From contig NZ_NPOA01000002.1 in NCBI RefSeq assembly GCF_002287375.1, forward strand, positions 124,001-188,000: 64,000 nt of DNA. Direction: 5' to 3'. The translations under genes and the position numbers were made by a program. Below are positions 25,994 to 34,362 of the stretch, one piece after another (the first letter of the stretch is position 1; each line of letters starts with the position of its first letter). The DNA is from Virgibacillus profundi. Lineage in GTDB: Bacteria > Bacillota > Bacilli > Bacillales > Amphibacillaceae. The notes below the pieces were generated by a model. The model was not told where the DNA came from. It searched no databases and was given only the letters and a program-made list of their open reading frames with translations.

Positions 25994-26087
25994 AATTGGC
26001 TCTTTTCTTAAGTTTCATTGGTTTTTAATCTTCGTAGTTGATAGAAAGTACGACATAACCACTGTTTACTATAAGTATTTGCAATAA

Positions 26088-26310
26088 TCGCCGTTCGGGA
26101 TCGCTCCGGGCGGATGCTTTCCGCGGGCACGGCCTTAGCCTCCTCGAGAAAACCACTCTGCGGGGTCTTCGGACACGTGCTGTTCCCGCAGGAGTCACCG
26201 CCCTTCACTCACCCGAACTAGTGAGGTGGGGTGATGTTTTGAATATTGATTACTAATGCAATTTATCGACAGTAACAGGAATTCCAGCGAAGTGTGTTTC
26301 CGTAGCGGTA
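26088..26310. repeat. GC-rich paired repeat, copy R1 (second half deleted)
   Basis: The first half (to about 26236) has CGGGATCGCTCCGGGCGGAT, CTTTCCGCGGGCACGG, GCGGGGTCTTC and CCCGCAGGAGTCACC. The second, oppositely oriented half seen in R3 and R4 is reduced to its ends: CCAGCG is joined directly to AAGTGTGTTTCCGTAGCGG. It occupies the ehuB-ehuC gap. Confidence 0.8.
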
Positions 26311-26379
26311 GATTTAGCACATATTATCATTAAAAGTTACTTCGCATTCTATATCTTTTGTGTAGAACAATATTCTTTT

Positions 26380-26406
26380 CGGTGGGGCGAGCAGTGCGCA
26401 GGCCCA
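26380..26406 (-). repeat. Short GGGAC-CCCACC element, copy 2
   Basis: CGGTGGGGCGAGCAGTGCGC, the reverse complement of the element at 33545, about 50 bases before ehuC. Confidence 0.55.
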
Positions 26407-26449
26407 AACTTTTAGAAGGTAGCCTTTAAAATTATATTGATTACAAGGA

Positions 26450-27121
26450 GTGATTACAATTAGTGCAATCAGTGATATATTTCCTGTGCTTATGCAGGGT
26501 ATAAAAATTACGGTAACTGTACTTATTGCTTCAATTATTTGTGGTTATTTGATGGCATTCATCGCAGGGTTTTGCCGTCTGTCGAATAATGTTATCCTTC
26601 GCAAATTTACCGGCTTATATGTAGAAGTATTCCGCGGGACTTCATTAATTGTGCAGTTATTCTGGTTATATTATGCATTGCCAATTCTTTTTGGTTTTGA
26701 TTTGGGCAGTGACTTCTGGGCTGGTGTTCTAGCAATCTCCTTAAACTATGGTGCTTACATGTCCGAGATTGTGCGTGGCTCGATTCTTTCTGTAGCCAAA
26801 GGGCAAACTGAAGCTGCAACTGCACTTAACATGTCCAGTTTTCAGCGAATGAGACTCGTTATTTTTCCTCAGGCTGTACGGATGATGCTCCCAGAGTTTG
26901 GAAATTATCTCATACAAATGCTTAAGGCAACTTCATTAGTATCGTTAATTGGTATGACAGATATTTTATATTATGGGGATATCCTAAGAAGCTCGAATCT
27001 ATCTCAGGCTCCGACTGTATACCTATTAGTTCTCGTATTCTACTTTATTCTTGCACTTCCACTAATCTGGCTAACTCGTAGAATGGAAAGTTATTCGAAG
27101 AAAGGGGTGGCTAGCCAATGA
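26450..27121 (+). CDS. ehuC: Ectoine/hydroxyectoine ABC transporter permease
   Basis: A 223-residue inner-membrane permease of the HisMQ type with about five helices. FRGTSLIVQLFWLYYALP near residue 62 and the ATPase-contact loop TEAATALNMSSFQRMRLVIFPQAVR at about 120-145 (two parts) are typical. With EhuD it forms the heteromeric pore of the ectoine importer. The start is unclear: the first in-frame GTG (26450) overlaps the ribosome site AAGGAG, while the codon at ideal distance is ATT (26459). The first part of the mature protein begins at either codon without loss of a helix. It overlaps ehuD by four bases. Confidence 0.87.
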   Translation: MITISAISDIFPVLMQGIKITVTVLIASIICGYLMAFIAGFCRLSNNVILRKFTGLYVEVFRGTSLIVQLFWLYYALPILFGFDLGSDFWAGVLAISLNYGAYMSEIVRGSILSVAKGQTEAATALNMSSFQRMRLVIFPQAVRMMLPEFGNYLIQMLKATSLVSLIGMTDILYYGDILRSSNLSQAPTVYLLVLVFYFILALPLIWLTRRMESYSKKGVASQ

Positions 27122-27828
27122 ATGGAAATTGGAGTTGGGATACGTTCTTTGAGGCTCTCCCTATCGTGCTCGAAGGTATTGGTATTACCATAGGCTTAAC
27201 GATTGCCTGTTACTTATTTGCACTAATCTTTGGTTTTGTCTGGACCATACTGAGGCGCATACCAAATAAACCGATCAATTGGATCGTTACATGGGTGATG
27301 GAATTTATTCGTTCGACACCACCACTTGTTCAGCTGTTTTTCATTTTTTATGCATGGCCAATGGTACCGGTAATTGGTATGGCATTGGACCCCTTTACAA
27401 GTGCAGTACTCGGACTTGGGATACATTTCAGCACATATATTGGGGAAGTATATCGTTCCGGTATCGAAGCTGTTGAAAAAGGTCAATGGGAGGCTTCCAC
27501 TGCTCTGAATTTTTCCACGAGGCAAAAATGGATAAAGATTATTTTGCCACAGGCTATACCACCAACGATCCCGATGCTTGGTAACTACCTGATTATTATG
27601 TTTAAAGAGGTACCATTAGCATCAACAATCGGTGTTGTGGGAATTCTGCATATGGCTAATAGCTATGGTGCACAGTACTGGGCGTACCTTGAACCGTTAA
27701 CCATTGTGGCGATTTTATTCCTAATATTAAGCTATCCTTCAGCAATTTTAATCAGTAAATTGGAAAAGAAAATGAACCGGCGCTTTGATAAAAAGGCGAT
27801 TGTAAATAGCAAAGGAGCTGTTACGTAA
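27118..27828 (+). CDS. ehuD: Ectoine/hydroxyectoine ABC transporter permease
   Basis: A 236-residue permease, partner of EhuC. The sequence shows EFIRSTPPLVQLFFIFYAWP near residue 65, and WEASTALNFSTRQKWIKIILPQAIPPTIP (in two parts) as the coupling loop at about 122-150. About five membrane helices are visible and the C-terminal tail is basic. Translation is coupled on both sides: ATGA overlap with ehuC and TAATG overlap with ehuA. It belongs to the osmoprotectant/ectoine importer next to the hydrolase gene doeA. Confidence 0.88.
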   Translation: MNGNWSWDTFFEALPIVLEGIGITIGLTIACYLFALIFGFVWTILRRIPNKPINWIVTWVMEFIRSTPPLVQLFFIFYAWPMVPVIGMALDPFTSAVLGLGIHFSTYIGEVYRSGIEAVEKGQWEASTALNFSTRQKWIKIILPQAIPPTIPMLGNYLIIMFKEVPLASTIGVVGILHMANSYGAQYWAYLEPLTIVAILFLILSYPSAILISKLEKKMNRRFDKKAIVNSKGAVT

Positions 27829-28598
27829 TGGCCAATCCAATTGTAAAATATGAAAATGTCCACAAATCCTTTGGTGAAGTGAAAGTATTAAAGGGCATTG
27901 ATCTGGATCTTATGCCTGCAGAGAAGGTTGCAGTAATTGGGCCGAGTGGGTCTGGTAAAACAACGATTATTCGAATGCTGATGACATTGGAGCAGCCTAC
28001 ATTAGGGTCTATCGTAGTTGATGGGAAAAATCTGTGGCAAATGGAGAAAAATGACCAGCTGATGGATGCGAATGAAAAGCATCTAAGGCAGGTACGTGGT
28101 GACATCGGTATGGTTTTCCAGCATTTTAATCTATTTCCCCATTTGACAATTCTGGAAAATTGCATGACGGCACCAATCCATGTACAGAAAGAAAGCAAAG
28201 CATCAGCAAAAAACAGGTCGATTGAAATGCTGGAAAAAGTTGGGCTTGGTGATAAACTGGAAAATTACCCAAGCCAGCTTTCCGGTGGCCAAAAACAGCG
28301 TGTCGCAATGGCCCGCGCCTTGGTAATGAGACCAAAAATCATGTTATTTGATGAAGTGACATCTGCCCTTGACCCAGAGCTTGTTGAAGAGGTATTGACA
28401 GTTATTCGCGGGATTGCGAATGAGGGAAAGATGGCAATGGTTTTAGTAACACATGAAATGGAATTTGCCCAAGATATTGCGGATCGAGTTTTATTTTTAG
28501 ATGGAGGGGTTATTGCAGAACAGGGCTCTCCGGATGAGGTATTTGGGAATTCCGAAAATGAACGTCTGCAAAGCTTTTTACATCGATTTAGGAGATAG
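27828..28598 (+). CDS. ehuA: Ectoine/hydroxyectoine ABC transporter ATP-binding protein
   Basis: A 256-residue ATPase that drives EhuCD. Walker A is GPSGSGKTT, the Q-loop is in MVFQHFNLFPH, the signature is LSGGQKQRVAMARAL and Walker B is IMLFDEVTSALDPE (Val where Pro is usual), followed by the switch His in VTHEM. The start overlaps the ehuD stop by one base. A terminator shared with the convergent hydroxyacid dehydrogenase gene follows. Confidence 0.9.
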   Translation: MANPIVKYENVHKSFGEVKVLKGIDLDLMPAEKVAVIGPSGSGKTTIIRMLMTLEQPTLGSIVVDGKNLWQMEKNDQLMDANEKHLRQVRGDIGMVFQHFNLFPHLTILENCMTAPIHVQKESKASAKNRSIEMLEKVGLGDKLENYPSQLSGGQKQRVAMARALVMRPKIMLFDEVTSALDPELVEEVLTVIRGIANEGKMAMVLVTHEMEFAQDIADRVLFLDGGVIAEQGSPDEVFGNSENERLQSFLHRFRR

Positions 28599-28616
28599 TT
28601 GGCTTCGTGAAAAAAT

Positions 28617-28656
28617 AAAAAATCAGGTGAGGAATAGTATCCCCGCCTGATTTTTA
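28617..28656. terminator. Bidirectional terminator between ehuA and the hydroxyacid dehydrogenase gene
   Basis: AAATCAGGTGAGGA faces TCCCCGCCTGATTT with A and T runs on the two sides. It overlaps the stop codon of the minus-strand gene. Confidence 0.82.
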
Positions 28657-29637
28657 TGTTTTCCAAACACTTTCATCTATCAGATTCGGTGGTTTTCTTC
28701 CGTTTAAACCAGCTTCCAGATTATGTGCTGCGAGTTCGGACATTTTTAATTCAGTTTCGTATGTGGATGATCCTATATGTGGTGTTGTCACAACGTTTTT
28801 CATTTGTAATAACGGATTAATGGCATTCACTGGTTCTTTTTCAAAAACATCCAGACCTGCTGCAGCAATTTCGCTCGTTTTAAGTGCATCAATTAAATCC
28901 TGTTCCACAATAGTTTTCCCCCGTGATCCATTAATGAAGATCCCCGATTTTTTCATTAATTGAAACTCTCTTTTTCCAATCATCCCCTCTGTTTCCGGTG
29001 TTAGTGGTGTAATCAGGCAAATAAAATCCGATTCACTAAGCAATTCATCAAGCGTACAATACGTTGCGCTGAATTTTTCCTCTACATCCGGTTTCCTTGT
29101 TCGACTATGATATAAAATGTCCATATCAAAACCAAAATGGGCACGCTGGGCTATTGCTTGACCTATTCTGCCCATCCCGATGATTCCTAACTTTTTATGA
29201 TGAACATCAGTGCCGAAATATTCCGGTTCGATTGCTTCGGTTTTCCATTCACCATTTTTAACCAATTGATCCAATTCAGGAATTCTTCTTGCCGTGGAAA
29301 TAAGGAGCCCGAATACAGTATCTGCGACTGTATCTGTAAGCACGTCAGGTGTATTTGTTGCCATAATACCACGTTCTGTCAATTGTTCCATGTCAAGATT
29401 ATTGTGACCAACCGAAACATTGCTGACAATTTCCAGATGAGGCGCATGCTCCAATAACTCTTTATCAACTTCTAATTCTAAGCCAATAATACCTTGTGCT
29501 TCACTTAAATGTTCCAGAAAGAGTGGATCTGTTTTTGTGTCAATATTTTTATAAAAATAAACATCATATTTTTTTTGCAGGTCTTCCAACACCGGCGTCT
29601 CTACACGATTATAGGCAATAATTTTTTTCTTCATCAT
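28654..29637 (-). CDS. D-isomer-specific 2-hydroxyacid dehydrogenase
   Basis: A 327-residue NAD(P)H enzyme of the glyoxylate/hydroxypyruvate/2-ketogluconate reductase branch. The Rossmann motif GMGRIG is near residue 158, the catalytic Arg is in NGSRGK (about 238), the Glu in DVFEKEP (about 267) and the His in TPHIGSS (about 285). It reduces a 2-oxo acid to the D-hydroxyacid or the reverse. It is divergent from the GntR regulator and convergent with ehuA, inside the ectoine locus, so a role in handling a 2-oxo or 2-hydroxy by-product is possible but only inferred. The ATG is preceded by GGGGGT. Confidence 0.88.
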   Translation of the reverse strand: MMKKKIIAYNRVETPVLEDLQKKYDVYFYKNIDTKTDPLFLEHLSEAQGIIGLELEVDKELLEHAPHLEIVSNVSVGHNNLDMEQLTERGIMATNTPDVLTDTVADTVFGLLISTARRIPELDQLVKNGEWKTEAIEPEYFGTDVHHKKLGIIGMGRIGQAIAQRAHFGFDMDILYHSRTRKPDVEEKFSATYCTLDELLSESDFICLITPLTPETEGMIGKREFQLMKKSGIFINGSRGKTIVEQDLIDALKTSEIAAAGLDVFEKEPVNAINPLLQMKNVVTTPHIGSSTYETELKMSELAAHNLEAGLNGRKPPNLIDESVWKT

Positions 29638-29733
29638 ATATACCCCCGTTTCTTAACAACTATCTTTAAAATAGCTACAAATTTATAAGATGTCAACCTG
29701 AAATGGGATAATTTGAAATTGTTTAAATACTCA

Positions 29734-29762
29734 TTGACAACTAAAATAATCTGAATTATAAT
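29734..29762 (+). promoter_or_regulatory. Strong sigma-A promoter of the GntR-led operon
   Basis: TTGACA, 17-base spacer, TATAAT. The operator begins 15 bases after the -10 box, the same design as the doeA promoter at 22945. Confidence 0.85.
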
Positions 29763-29777
29763 GAATTTAATGATGAA

Positions 29778-29792
29778 TGTCGACAATCGACA
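29778..29792 (+). promoter_or_regulatory. Operator TGTCGACAATCGACA, copy 2
   Basis: Identical to the 15-mer at 22988. It covers the predicted transcription start of the regulator's own operon, which suggests negative autoregulation and joint control with doeA. Confidence 0.75.
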
Positions 29793-29852
29793 TAAAGTAA
29801 TTATGCATCTGTTATCAAGTGGCAAGCATAATTTAGAAAGGATGTTCTGCAA

Positions 29853-30539
29853 ATGGATGAAGATACGATTATCCTGCAAAAACCTCTAAGTCAGCTTATT
29901 GCGGATCAGATAAAAGCGAGAATTTGGAATAAGGAAATTCAATTTGGTGAACGGTTGCTGGAAACGGAACTTGCGGAAAAGTATGATGTTAGTCGCAGCA
30001 CGATTCGAGAGGCCTTTAAAATTATGGAAATTGAGGAACTGGTTGTAAGTCAGGCACGAAAAGGCACATATGTAGCTGATTTTACGGATCAGGATGTTGC
30101 TGAAATTATTGAACTGAGAACATTGATAGAGGCCAGCGCTTTTATGAAAGCGATACCAAGGTTAAAGAAAAAGGATTTTCAGGAATTGGATAAGATTATG
30201 GAGCATATGAAGGTGGGGGCAGATAAAAAGGATTGGAATGAATTGTTTGATCTGGATATGAAATTTCATAGCTATGTTGTTAATTTGTGTGGCAATTCAA
30301 GAATTATAAAAATTTACGATTCCTTGCAAGTACAAATCAGAACATTTCTGATGCACCTGGATAAATATTATTCCAGTCACCAGTCGTTTTATGATGAACA
30401 TAAGGAATTGCTGGAAGCACTGGTTTCAACAGATACGGAGACCGTCAAAGAAAGAGTCAAAAATCACATTGAGTACGTCGAGGAAAAATTATTGGGAGTG
30501 AATCAAGAAAACAATAAACTGGAACCTGAGGAGGTTTAA
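29853..30539 (+). CDS. GntR family regulator (FadR/FCD) of the ectoine locus
   Basis: A 228-residue repressor-type regulator. The winged helix is at about residues 8-75 (QFGERLLETELAEKYDVSRSTIREAF in two parts), and the FCD ligand domain at about 82-215 keeps metal-type residues in DLDMKFHSYV, YDEHKELLEAL and KNHIEYVEE. It is the first gene of the catabolic operon: the aminotransferase ATG is three bases behind its stop. It probably binds the 15-bp palindromes at 22988 and 29778. It has no aminotransferase domain and is therefore unlike the MocR-type EnuR that controls ectoine use in proteobacteria. The inducer is probably an ectoine breakdown product; this is inferred. Confidence 0.88.
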   Translation: MDEDTIILQKPLSQLIADQIKARIWNKEIQFGERLLETELAEKYDVSRSTIREAFKIMEIEELVVSQARKGTYVADFTDQDVAEIIELRTLIEASAFMKAIPRLKKKDFQELDKIMEHMKVGADKKDWNELFDLDMKFHSYVVNLCGNSRIIKIYDSLQVQIRTFLMHLDKYYSSHQSFYDEHKELLEALVSTDTETVKERVKNHIEYVEEKLLGVNQENNKLEPEEV

Positions 30540-30542
30540 CTA

Positions 30543-31895
30543 ATGAATAAACAATTTGCAAATGTGCGAACAGAACTGCCTGGTCCAAAGGCAAAGGAAT
30601 TACTTGATCGGAGACATGAAATTGTTCCGGATGGTGTCGGCTACGGGATCCCGACATTCGTTGAATCGGCAAAAGGAGCATTGCTCAACGATGTCGATGG
30701 CAATCAATTTATCGATTTTGCCGGTGCGATTGGAACGATCAATGTAGGGCATAGTCATGATACGGTTGTAAATGTACTGCATGACCAGGTTGATCGCTAC
30801 ATTCATACAGGTTTTAATGTCATGATGTATGATTCGTATATTGAATTTGCTGAAAAGATTTCATCACTTGCCCCTGGAAATTTTGACAAGAAAGTGATGT
30901 TTTTAAACAGTGGCGCAGAAGCTGTGGAAAACGCAGTTAAAATCGCCCGCAAGTATACGAAGCGTCAAGCAATTGTTTCTTTTTCAGGTGGCTTTCATGG
31001 CCGTACGCTATTGGGAATGACTTTAACCGGTAAAGTGAAACCATATAAATATGAATATGGCCCATTTGCTCCGGAAGTTTATCATGCGCCGTTCCCTTAT
31101 AATTACCGCCGTCCTAAATCAATGACGGAAGAAGAATATACAGCTTTTCTTTTAAAACAGGTGGAAGACTTTTTTATCAGTGAAGTTGATCCAAGCCTTG
31201 TTGCAGCATTCGTCATGGAGCCGGTACAAGGGGAAAGTGGATTTATCGTTCCGGATAAAGCATTTGTTAAAGGCGTTTATGAATTATGTAAGCAGCATGG
31301 CATTTTGTTTATTGCAGATGAAATCCAAACAGGTTTTGGCCGGACGGGGAAATATTTTGCCATGGAGCATTATGGCGTAGAGCCTGATCTGATTACGATT
31401 TCAAAATCGATGGCTGCAGGGTTGCCGATCAGTGGTGTCATTGGCAGGAAGGAAATTATGGATAATGCACGGCCTGGAGAGCTTGGCGGAACGTATTGTG
31501 GAAGTCCACTTGGATGTCGTGCAGGTCTTGCGGTTTTAGAAATTATGGAAAGGGAAAATATTAATGAGCGCGGAGAAATGATTGGTCAGCGTGTGATGGA
31601 AAAATTCAAGGAAATGTATGATCGATTTGATGTCATTGGTGATTACCGGGGACTTGGTGCAATGTGCGCACTGGAATTTGTTACAGATAGAGAAAGTAAG
31701 GAACCAGCGAAGGAGTTGAGCAATCAGATTTTACAGGAAGCACATAAACGGGGAGTTATTGCATTAAAAGCTGGTGTATATGACAATGTTATTCGTCTCT
31801 TGATGCCACTCGTAATTACTGATGAGCAGCTGGAAGAAGGACTTAATATTTTAGAAGAATCAATGGAAGCTGTTCTGGTTGGAGCTAAGGGTTAG
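30543..31895 (+). CDS. Class III aminotransferase, diaminobutyrate/4-aminobutyrate type (DoeD role)
   Basis: A 450-residue PLP enzyme close to GabT (4-aminobutyrate aminotransferase). FLNSGAEAVENAVKIAR, SFSGGFHGRTLLGM and FIADEIQTGFGRTGK are typical; the PLP lysine is Lys288 in ISKSMAAGLP. In this locus the likely substrate is L-2,4-diaminobutyrate, whose 4-amino group is moved to 2-oxoglutarate to give aspartate semialdehyde (the DoeD step). It follows the regulator gene directly with GAGGAGG as ribosome site. A plain GABA function cannot be excluded, because the next gene resembles gabD. Confidence 0.85.
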   Translation: MNKQFANVRTELPGPKAKELLDRRHEIVPDGVGYGIPTFVESAKGALLNDVDGNQFIDFAGAIGTINVGHSHDTVVNVLHDQVDRYIHTGFNVMMYDSYIEFAEKISSLAPGNFDKKVMFLNSGAEAVENAVKIARKYTKRQAIVSFSGGFHGRTLLGMTLTGKVKPYKYEYGPFAPEVYHAPFPYNYRRPKSMTEEEYTAFLLKQVEDFFISEVDPSLVAAFVMEPVQGESGFIVPDKAFVKGVYELCKQHGILFIADEIQTGFGRTGKYFAMEHYGVEPDLITISKSMAAGLPISGVIGRKEIMDNARPGELGGTYCGSPLGCRAGLAVLEIMERENINERGEMIGQRVMEKFKEMYDRFDVIGDYRGLGAMCALEFVTDRESKEPAKELSNQILQEAHKRGVIALKAGVYDNVIRLLMPLVITDEQLEEGLNILEESMEAVLVGAKG

Positions 31896-31940
31896 AAAGT
31901 TTAATAGATGGGTTTTTGAGTAGATAGGAGTGAAGTGGAA

Positions 31941-33386
31941 ATGAATGAAGTAAAAATGCATAATTATTTAATGAATATTAATGGAGAATGGGTCGGAGGA
32001 GAGCTTGATACCAAGGATGTTGTGAATCCGGCAAATGGAAAAACGGTTGGAACGGTTCCAAATGGCGGGGAAGCTGAGGCTGAACAAGCGATTACTGCAG
32101 CTCACGAAGCTTTTGGTCCATGGTCTGAGCTGACTGCATATGAGCGGGCAGGTTATTTAAAAAAACTTCATCAGTTGATGCTCGATAATCAGGAAGAATT
32201 GGCACAGATCATGACACTTGAAATGGGTAAACCAATCAATGAATCAAGAGGTGAGGTCAATTATGCCGCCTCGTTTATTGAATGGTTTGCTGAGGAAGGA
32301 AAGCGAATTTATGGTGAAACGATTCCTGCACATGTCCAGGGCAAGCGACTGCAAGTATGGAAGAAGCCTGTTGGTGTAGTTGCGGCAATTACGCCATGGA
32401 ATTTCCCTGTTGCAATGCTGACAAGGAAGATGGGACCGGCGCTGGCAGCAGGCTGTACCTTTATGATGAAGCCATCCGGGGATAGTCCATTAACAGCTGT
32501 TAAATTAATGGAGCTATGTGAAAAGGCAGGCTTTCCAAAAGGTGTAATTAATCTTGTGACAGGATCTTCATCTAAAATTACCAAGGCGATTATGGAGAAT
32601 AAAAAGGTACGTAAAATTACATTTACCGGCTCAACTGAGGTTGGGAAACTTTTAATTAAGCAAAGTGCAGACCAGGTGAAGCGTTTGTCATTAGAACTCG
32701 GAGGGCATGCACCATTGATTGTATTGGATGATGCCAATCTAGAAACGGCTGTAAAAGGTGTCATGGCTTCGAAATTCAGGAATGCGGGTCAAACATGTAT
32801 TTGCGCCAATCGAATTTACGTTCAATCAGGTGTTTATGATGCTTTTGTTGAAAAGTTTTCAGAAGCAGTTGAGCAGTTGAAGGTAGGAGACGGGGAGGAT
32901 GAATCCGTTGATATTGGCCCACTGATTAATCAGGCAGGACTGGATAAAGTAAATAGTCATGTGGAGGACGCCGTAACAAAAGGTGCGGCTGTTGTAACCG
33001 GTGGCGAAGCGATTACCGATGACGGTGGGGTATTCTTTCAGCCGACTGTGATTAAAGATGTGGATCCATCCATGGTTATGATGCAGGAAGAAACGTTTGG
33101 CCCGGTTGCACCGATCCAAAAAATTGAAACTATTGATGAAGCAGTATCATTTGCAAATGATACGCCTTATGGATTGGCTGCCTATGTATTTACAGAGAAT
33201 GTTTCAAAAGGCACGCAACTAATCGAACAATTGAATTTCGGAATTGTCGGCTGGAATGATGGCGCCCCATCAGCTGCACAGGTTCCTTTTGGAGGAATGA
33301 AGGAAAGCGGAATTGGCAGAGAAGGCGGCCATGAGGGGATTGAAGCTTTTGTGGAATCACAGTATGTTTCAATTGGTATGAATTGA
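31941..33386 (+). CDS. NAD(P)-dependent semialdehyde dehydrogenase (GabD-like; DoeC role)
   Basis: A 481-residue aldehyde dehydrogenase of the succinate-semialdehyde type. The NAD-binding Asn is in ITPWNFPVAM, the general base is Glu252 in LELGGH and the catalytic nucleophile is Cys286 in GQTCICANR. FGPVAPI and the C-terminal GGMKESGIGREGG are standard. In the ectoine pathway DoeC oxidises aspartate semialdehyde to aspartate; the order aminotransferase then dehydrogenase supports that step here. The ATG at 31941 is ten bases behind AGGAG; a GTG six bases earlier is less well spaced. A GC-rich repeat separates it from ridA. Confidence 0.87.
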   Translation: MNEVKMHNYLMNINGEWVGGELDTKDVVNPANGKTVGTVPNGGEAEAEQAITAAHEAFGPWSELTAYERAGYLKKLHQLMLDNQEELAQIMTLEMGKPINESRGEVNYAASFIEWFAEEGKRIYGETIPAHVQGKRLQVWKKPVGVVAAITPWNFPVAMLTRKMGPALAAGCTFMMKPSGDSPLTAVKLMELCEKAGFPKGVINLVTGSSSKITKAIMENKKVRKITFTGSTEVGKLLIKQSADQVKRLSLELGGHAPLIVLDDANLETAVKGVMASKFRNAGQTCICANRIYVQSGVYDAFVEKFSEAVEQLKVGDGEDESVDIGPLINQAGLDKVNSHVEDAVTKGAAVVTGGEAITDDGGVFFQPTVIKDVDPSMVMMQEETFGPVAPIQKIETIDEAVSFANDTPYGLAAYVFTENVSKGTQLIEQLNFGIVGWNDGAPSAAQVPFGGMKESGIGREGGHEGIEAFVESQYVSIGMN

Positions 33387-33451
33387 TAAAAGGCTCTTTT
33401 CGTATAGATTGTTGCTAGTCACCGCAGTTGATATAAAAGATGATGTATGTG

Positions 33452-33813
33452 CTTGGTAGTTTTCCGCTGCGGACCGTTGCTTTCCGCGGGCACGGCTTCA
33501 GCCTCCTCGAGGAAACCACTCTGCGGGGTCTTCAGACACGTGCTGGGACTGCGATTACTCGCCCCACCGAAAACCTTTGTTCCCGCAGGAGTCAACGGTC
33601 CTCCGCTCCAAACAACCATCATAAAAGTGGATAATAATTGTTTGATTCAATCAAACGATAAAACATTTTTTGAAGTTGTCAAGCACAATACCAGTGGAGG
33701 AAATACACGAAGACTCCTGCGGGAGGAAAGGCATAGGTGAGACCCCACAGTGCGACAGCGCGAGGAGACTCACCAGCCCCCGCGTAAAGCGTAGTGTATT
33801 TCCGGAGCGATAG
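33452..33813. repeat. GC-rich paired repeat, copy R2 (with insertion)
   Basis: First half 33452-33618 (CTTTCCGCGGGCACGGCTTC, GCGGGGTCTTCAGACACGTG, CCCGCAGGAGTC), opposite-facing second half about 33691-33813 (AGACTCCTGCGGGAGG, GGTGAGACCCC, GTGTATTTCCGGAGCG). The first half is split at 33545 by the short GGGAC-CCCACC element. It fills the 533 gene-free bases between the semialdehyde dehydrogenase gene and ridA. Confidence 0.85.
33545..33569 (+). repeat. Short GGGAC-CCCACC element, copy 3, nested in R2
   Basis: GGGACTGCGATTACTCGCCC followed by CACCG interrupts the R2 repeat between CACGTGCT and GTTCCCGCAGG, where R1, R3 and R4 are continuous. This suggests insertion. Confidence 0.65.
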
Positions 33814-33919
33814 CTACCACTAGTCACCATCTCTAATAACGTCGCACTTTAATTCGACTTTCCTGTGAAAAACAATAATCTTTTAGAAAACAGCCTTAAA
33901 AAAGAAGGGGTTGTGGATA

Positions 33920-34303
33920 TTGAAGGAGATGATTCAAACACTTAATGCTCCTCAGCCGAGTGGTCCTTATTCTCAAGGCGTCAAAGCGGGAAACCTCATC
34001 TTCGTGTCCGGCCAGGATGGCGTTCATCCAAATGGTGAATCGGCGGGAGAGTCAATCTCTGCACAAGCTACCGCAAGCCTTGAAAACATTAAAAATATTT
34101 TAGCCAAACAAAATGCTAAGTTATCCGACATTGTTTATGTAACGTGCCACCTGGCAGAATTAAATCAGGAAAATGTCAGCGAATTTAATGAGATTTATGC
34201 ATCTTATTTTAAAGATGTTGCAGTTAAACCGGCACGGATTACAGTTGGCAGTAAATTGCTGGGAGTAAAAGTGGAGATAAGTGCGATTGCATCTATTGGT
34301 TGA
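33920..34303 (+). CDS. ridA: RidA family enamine/imine deaminase
   Basis: A 127-residue protein of the RidA/YjgF family, which hydrolyses reactive enamines and imines such as 2-aminoacrylate released by PLP enzymes. GPYSQGVKAGNLIFVSGQ opens the fold; the arginine in KPARITVG and the glutamate in KVEISAIASI are the usual substrate contacts. The TTG at 33920 is nine bases behind GAAGGGG and gives a family-like start. Its neighbours are a threonine-dehydratase-type and several transaminase genes, exactly the enzymes that make such intermediates. It probably protects the ectoine pathway from them. Confidence 0.9.
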   Translation: MKEMIQTLNAPQPSGPYSQGVKAGNLIFVSGQDGVHPNGESAGESISAQATASLENIKNILAKQNAKLSDIVYVTCHLAELNQENVSEFNEIYASYFKDVAVKPARITVGSKLLGVKVEISAIASIG

Positions 34304-34362
34304 TCTTGTATGAGAAGGGAATTGCTTGAATAGACTCCCTTCTTTTAACGGGGGGATTTCAT

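Noticed and set aside
24989-28598. Glutamine or cystine importer
   Set aside because: The permeases and ATPase would fit, but the binding protein shows the EhuB-type core and lies next to doeA.
30543-33386. Plain GABA shunt gabTD
   Set aside because: Not excluded by sequence, but the position behind the locus regulator and before deacetylase and eutB favours the DoeD/DoeC steps.
33419-33740. Open frames on both strands in repeat R2 (and likewise in R1, R3 and R4)
   Set aside because: They arise from the GC-rich repeat sequence itself, recur in every copy with different breaks and have no ribosome site.
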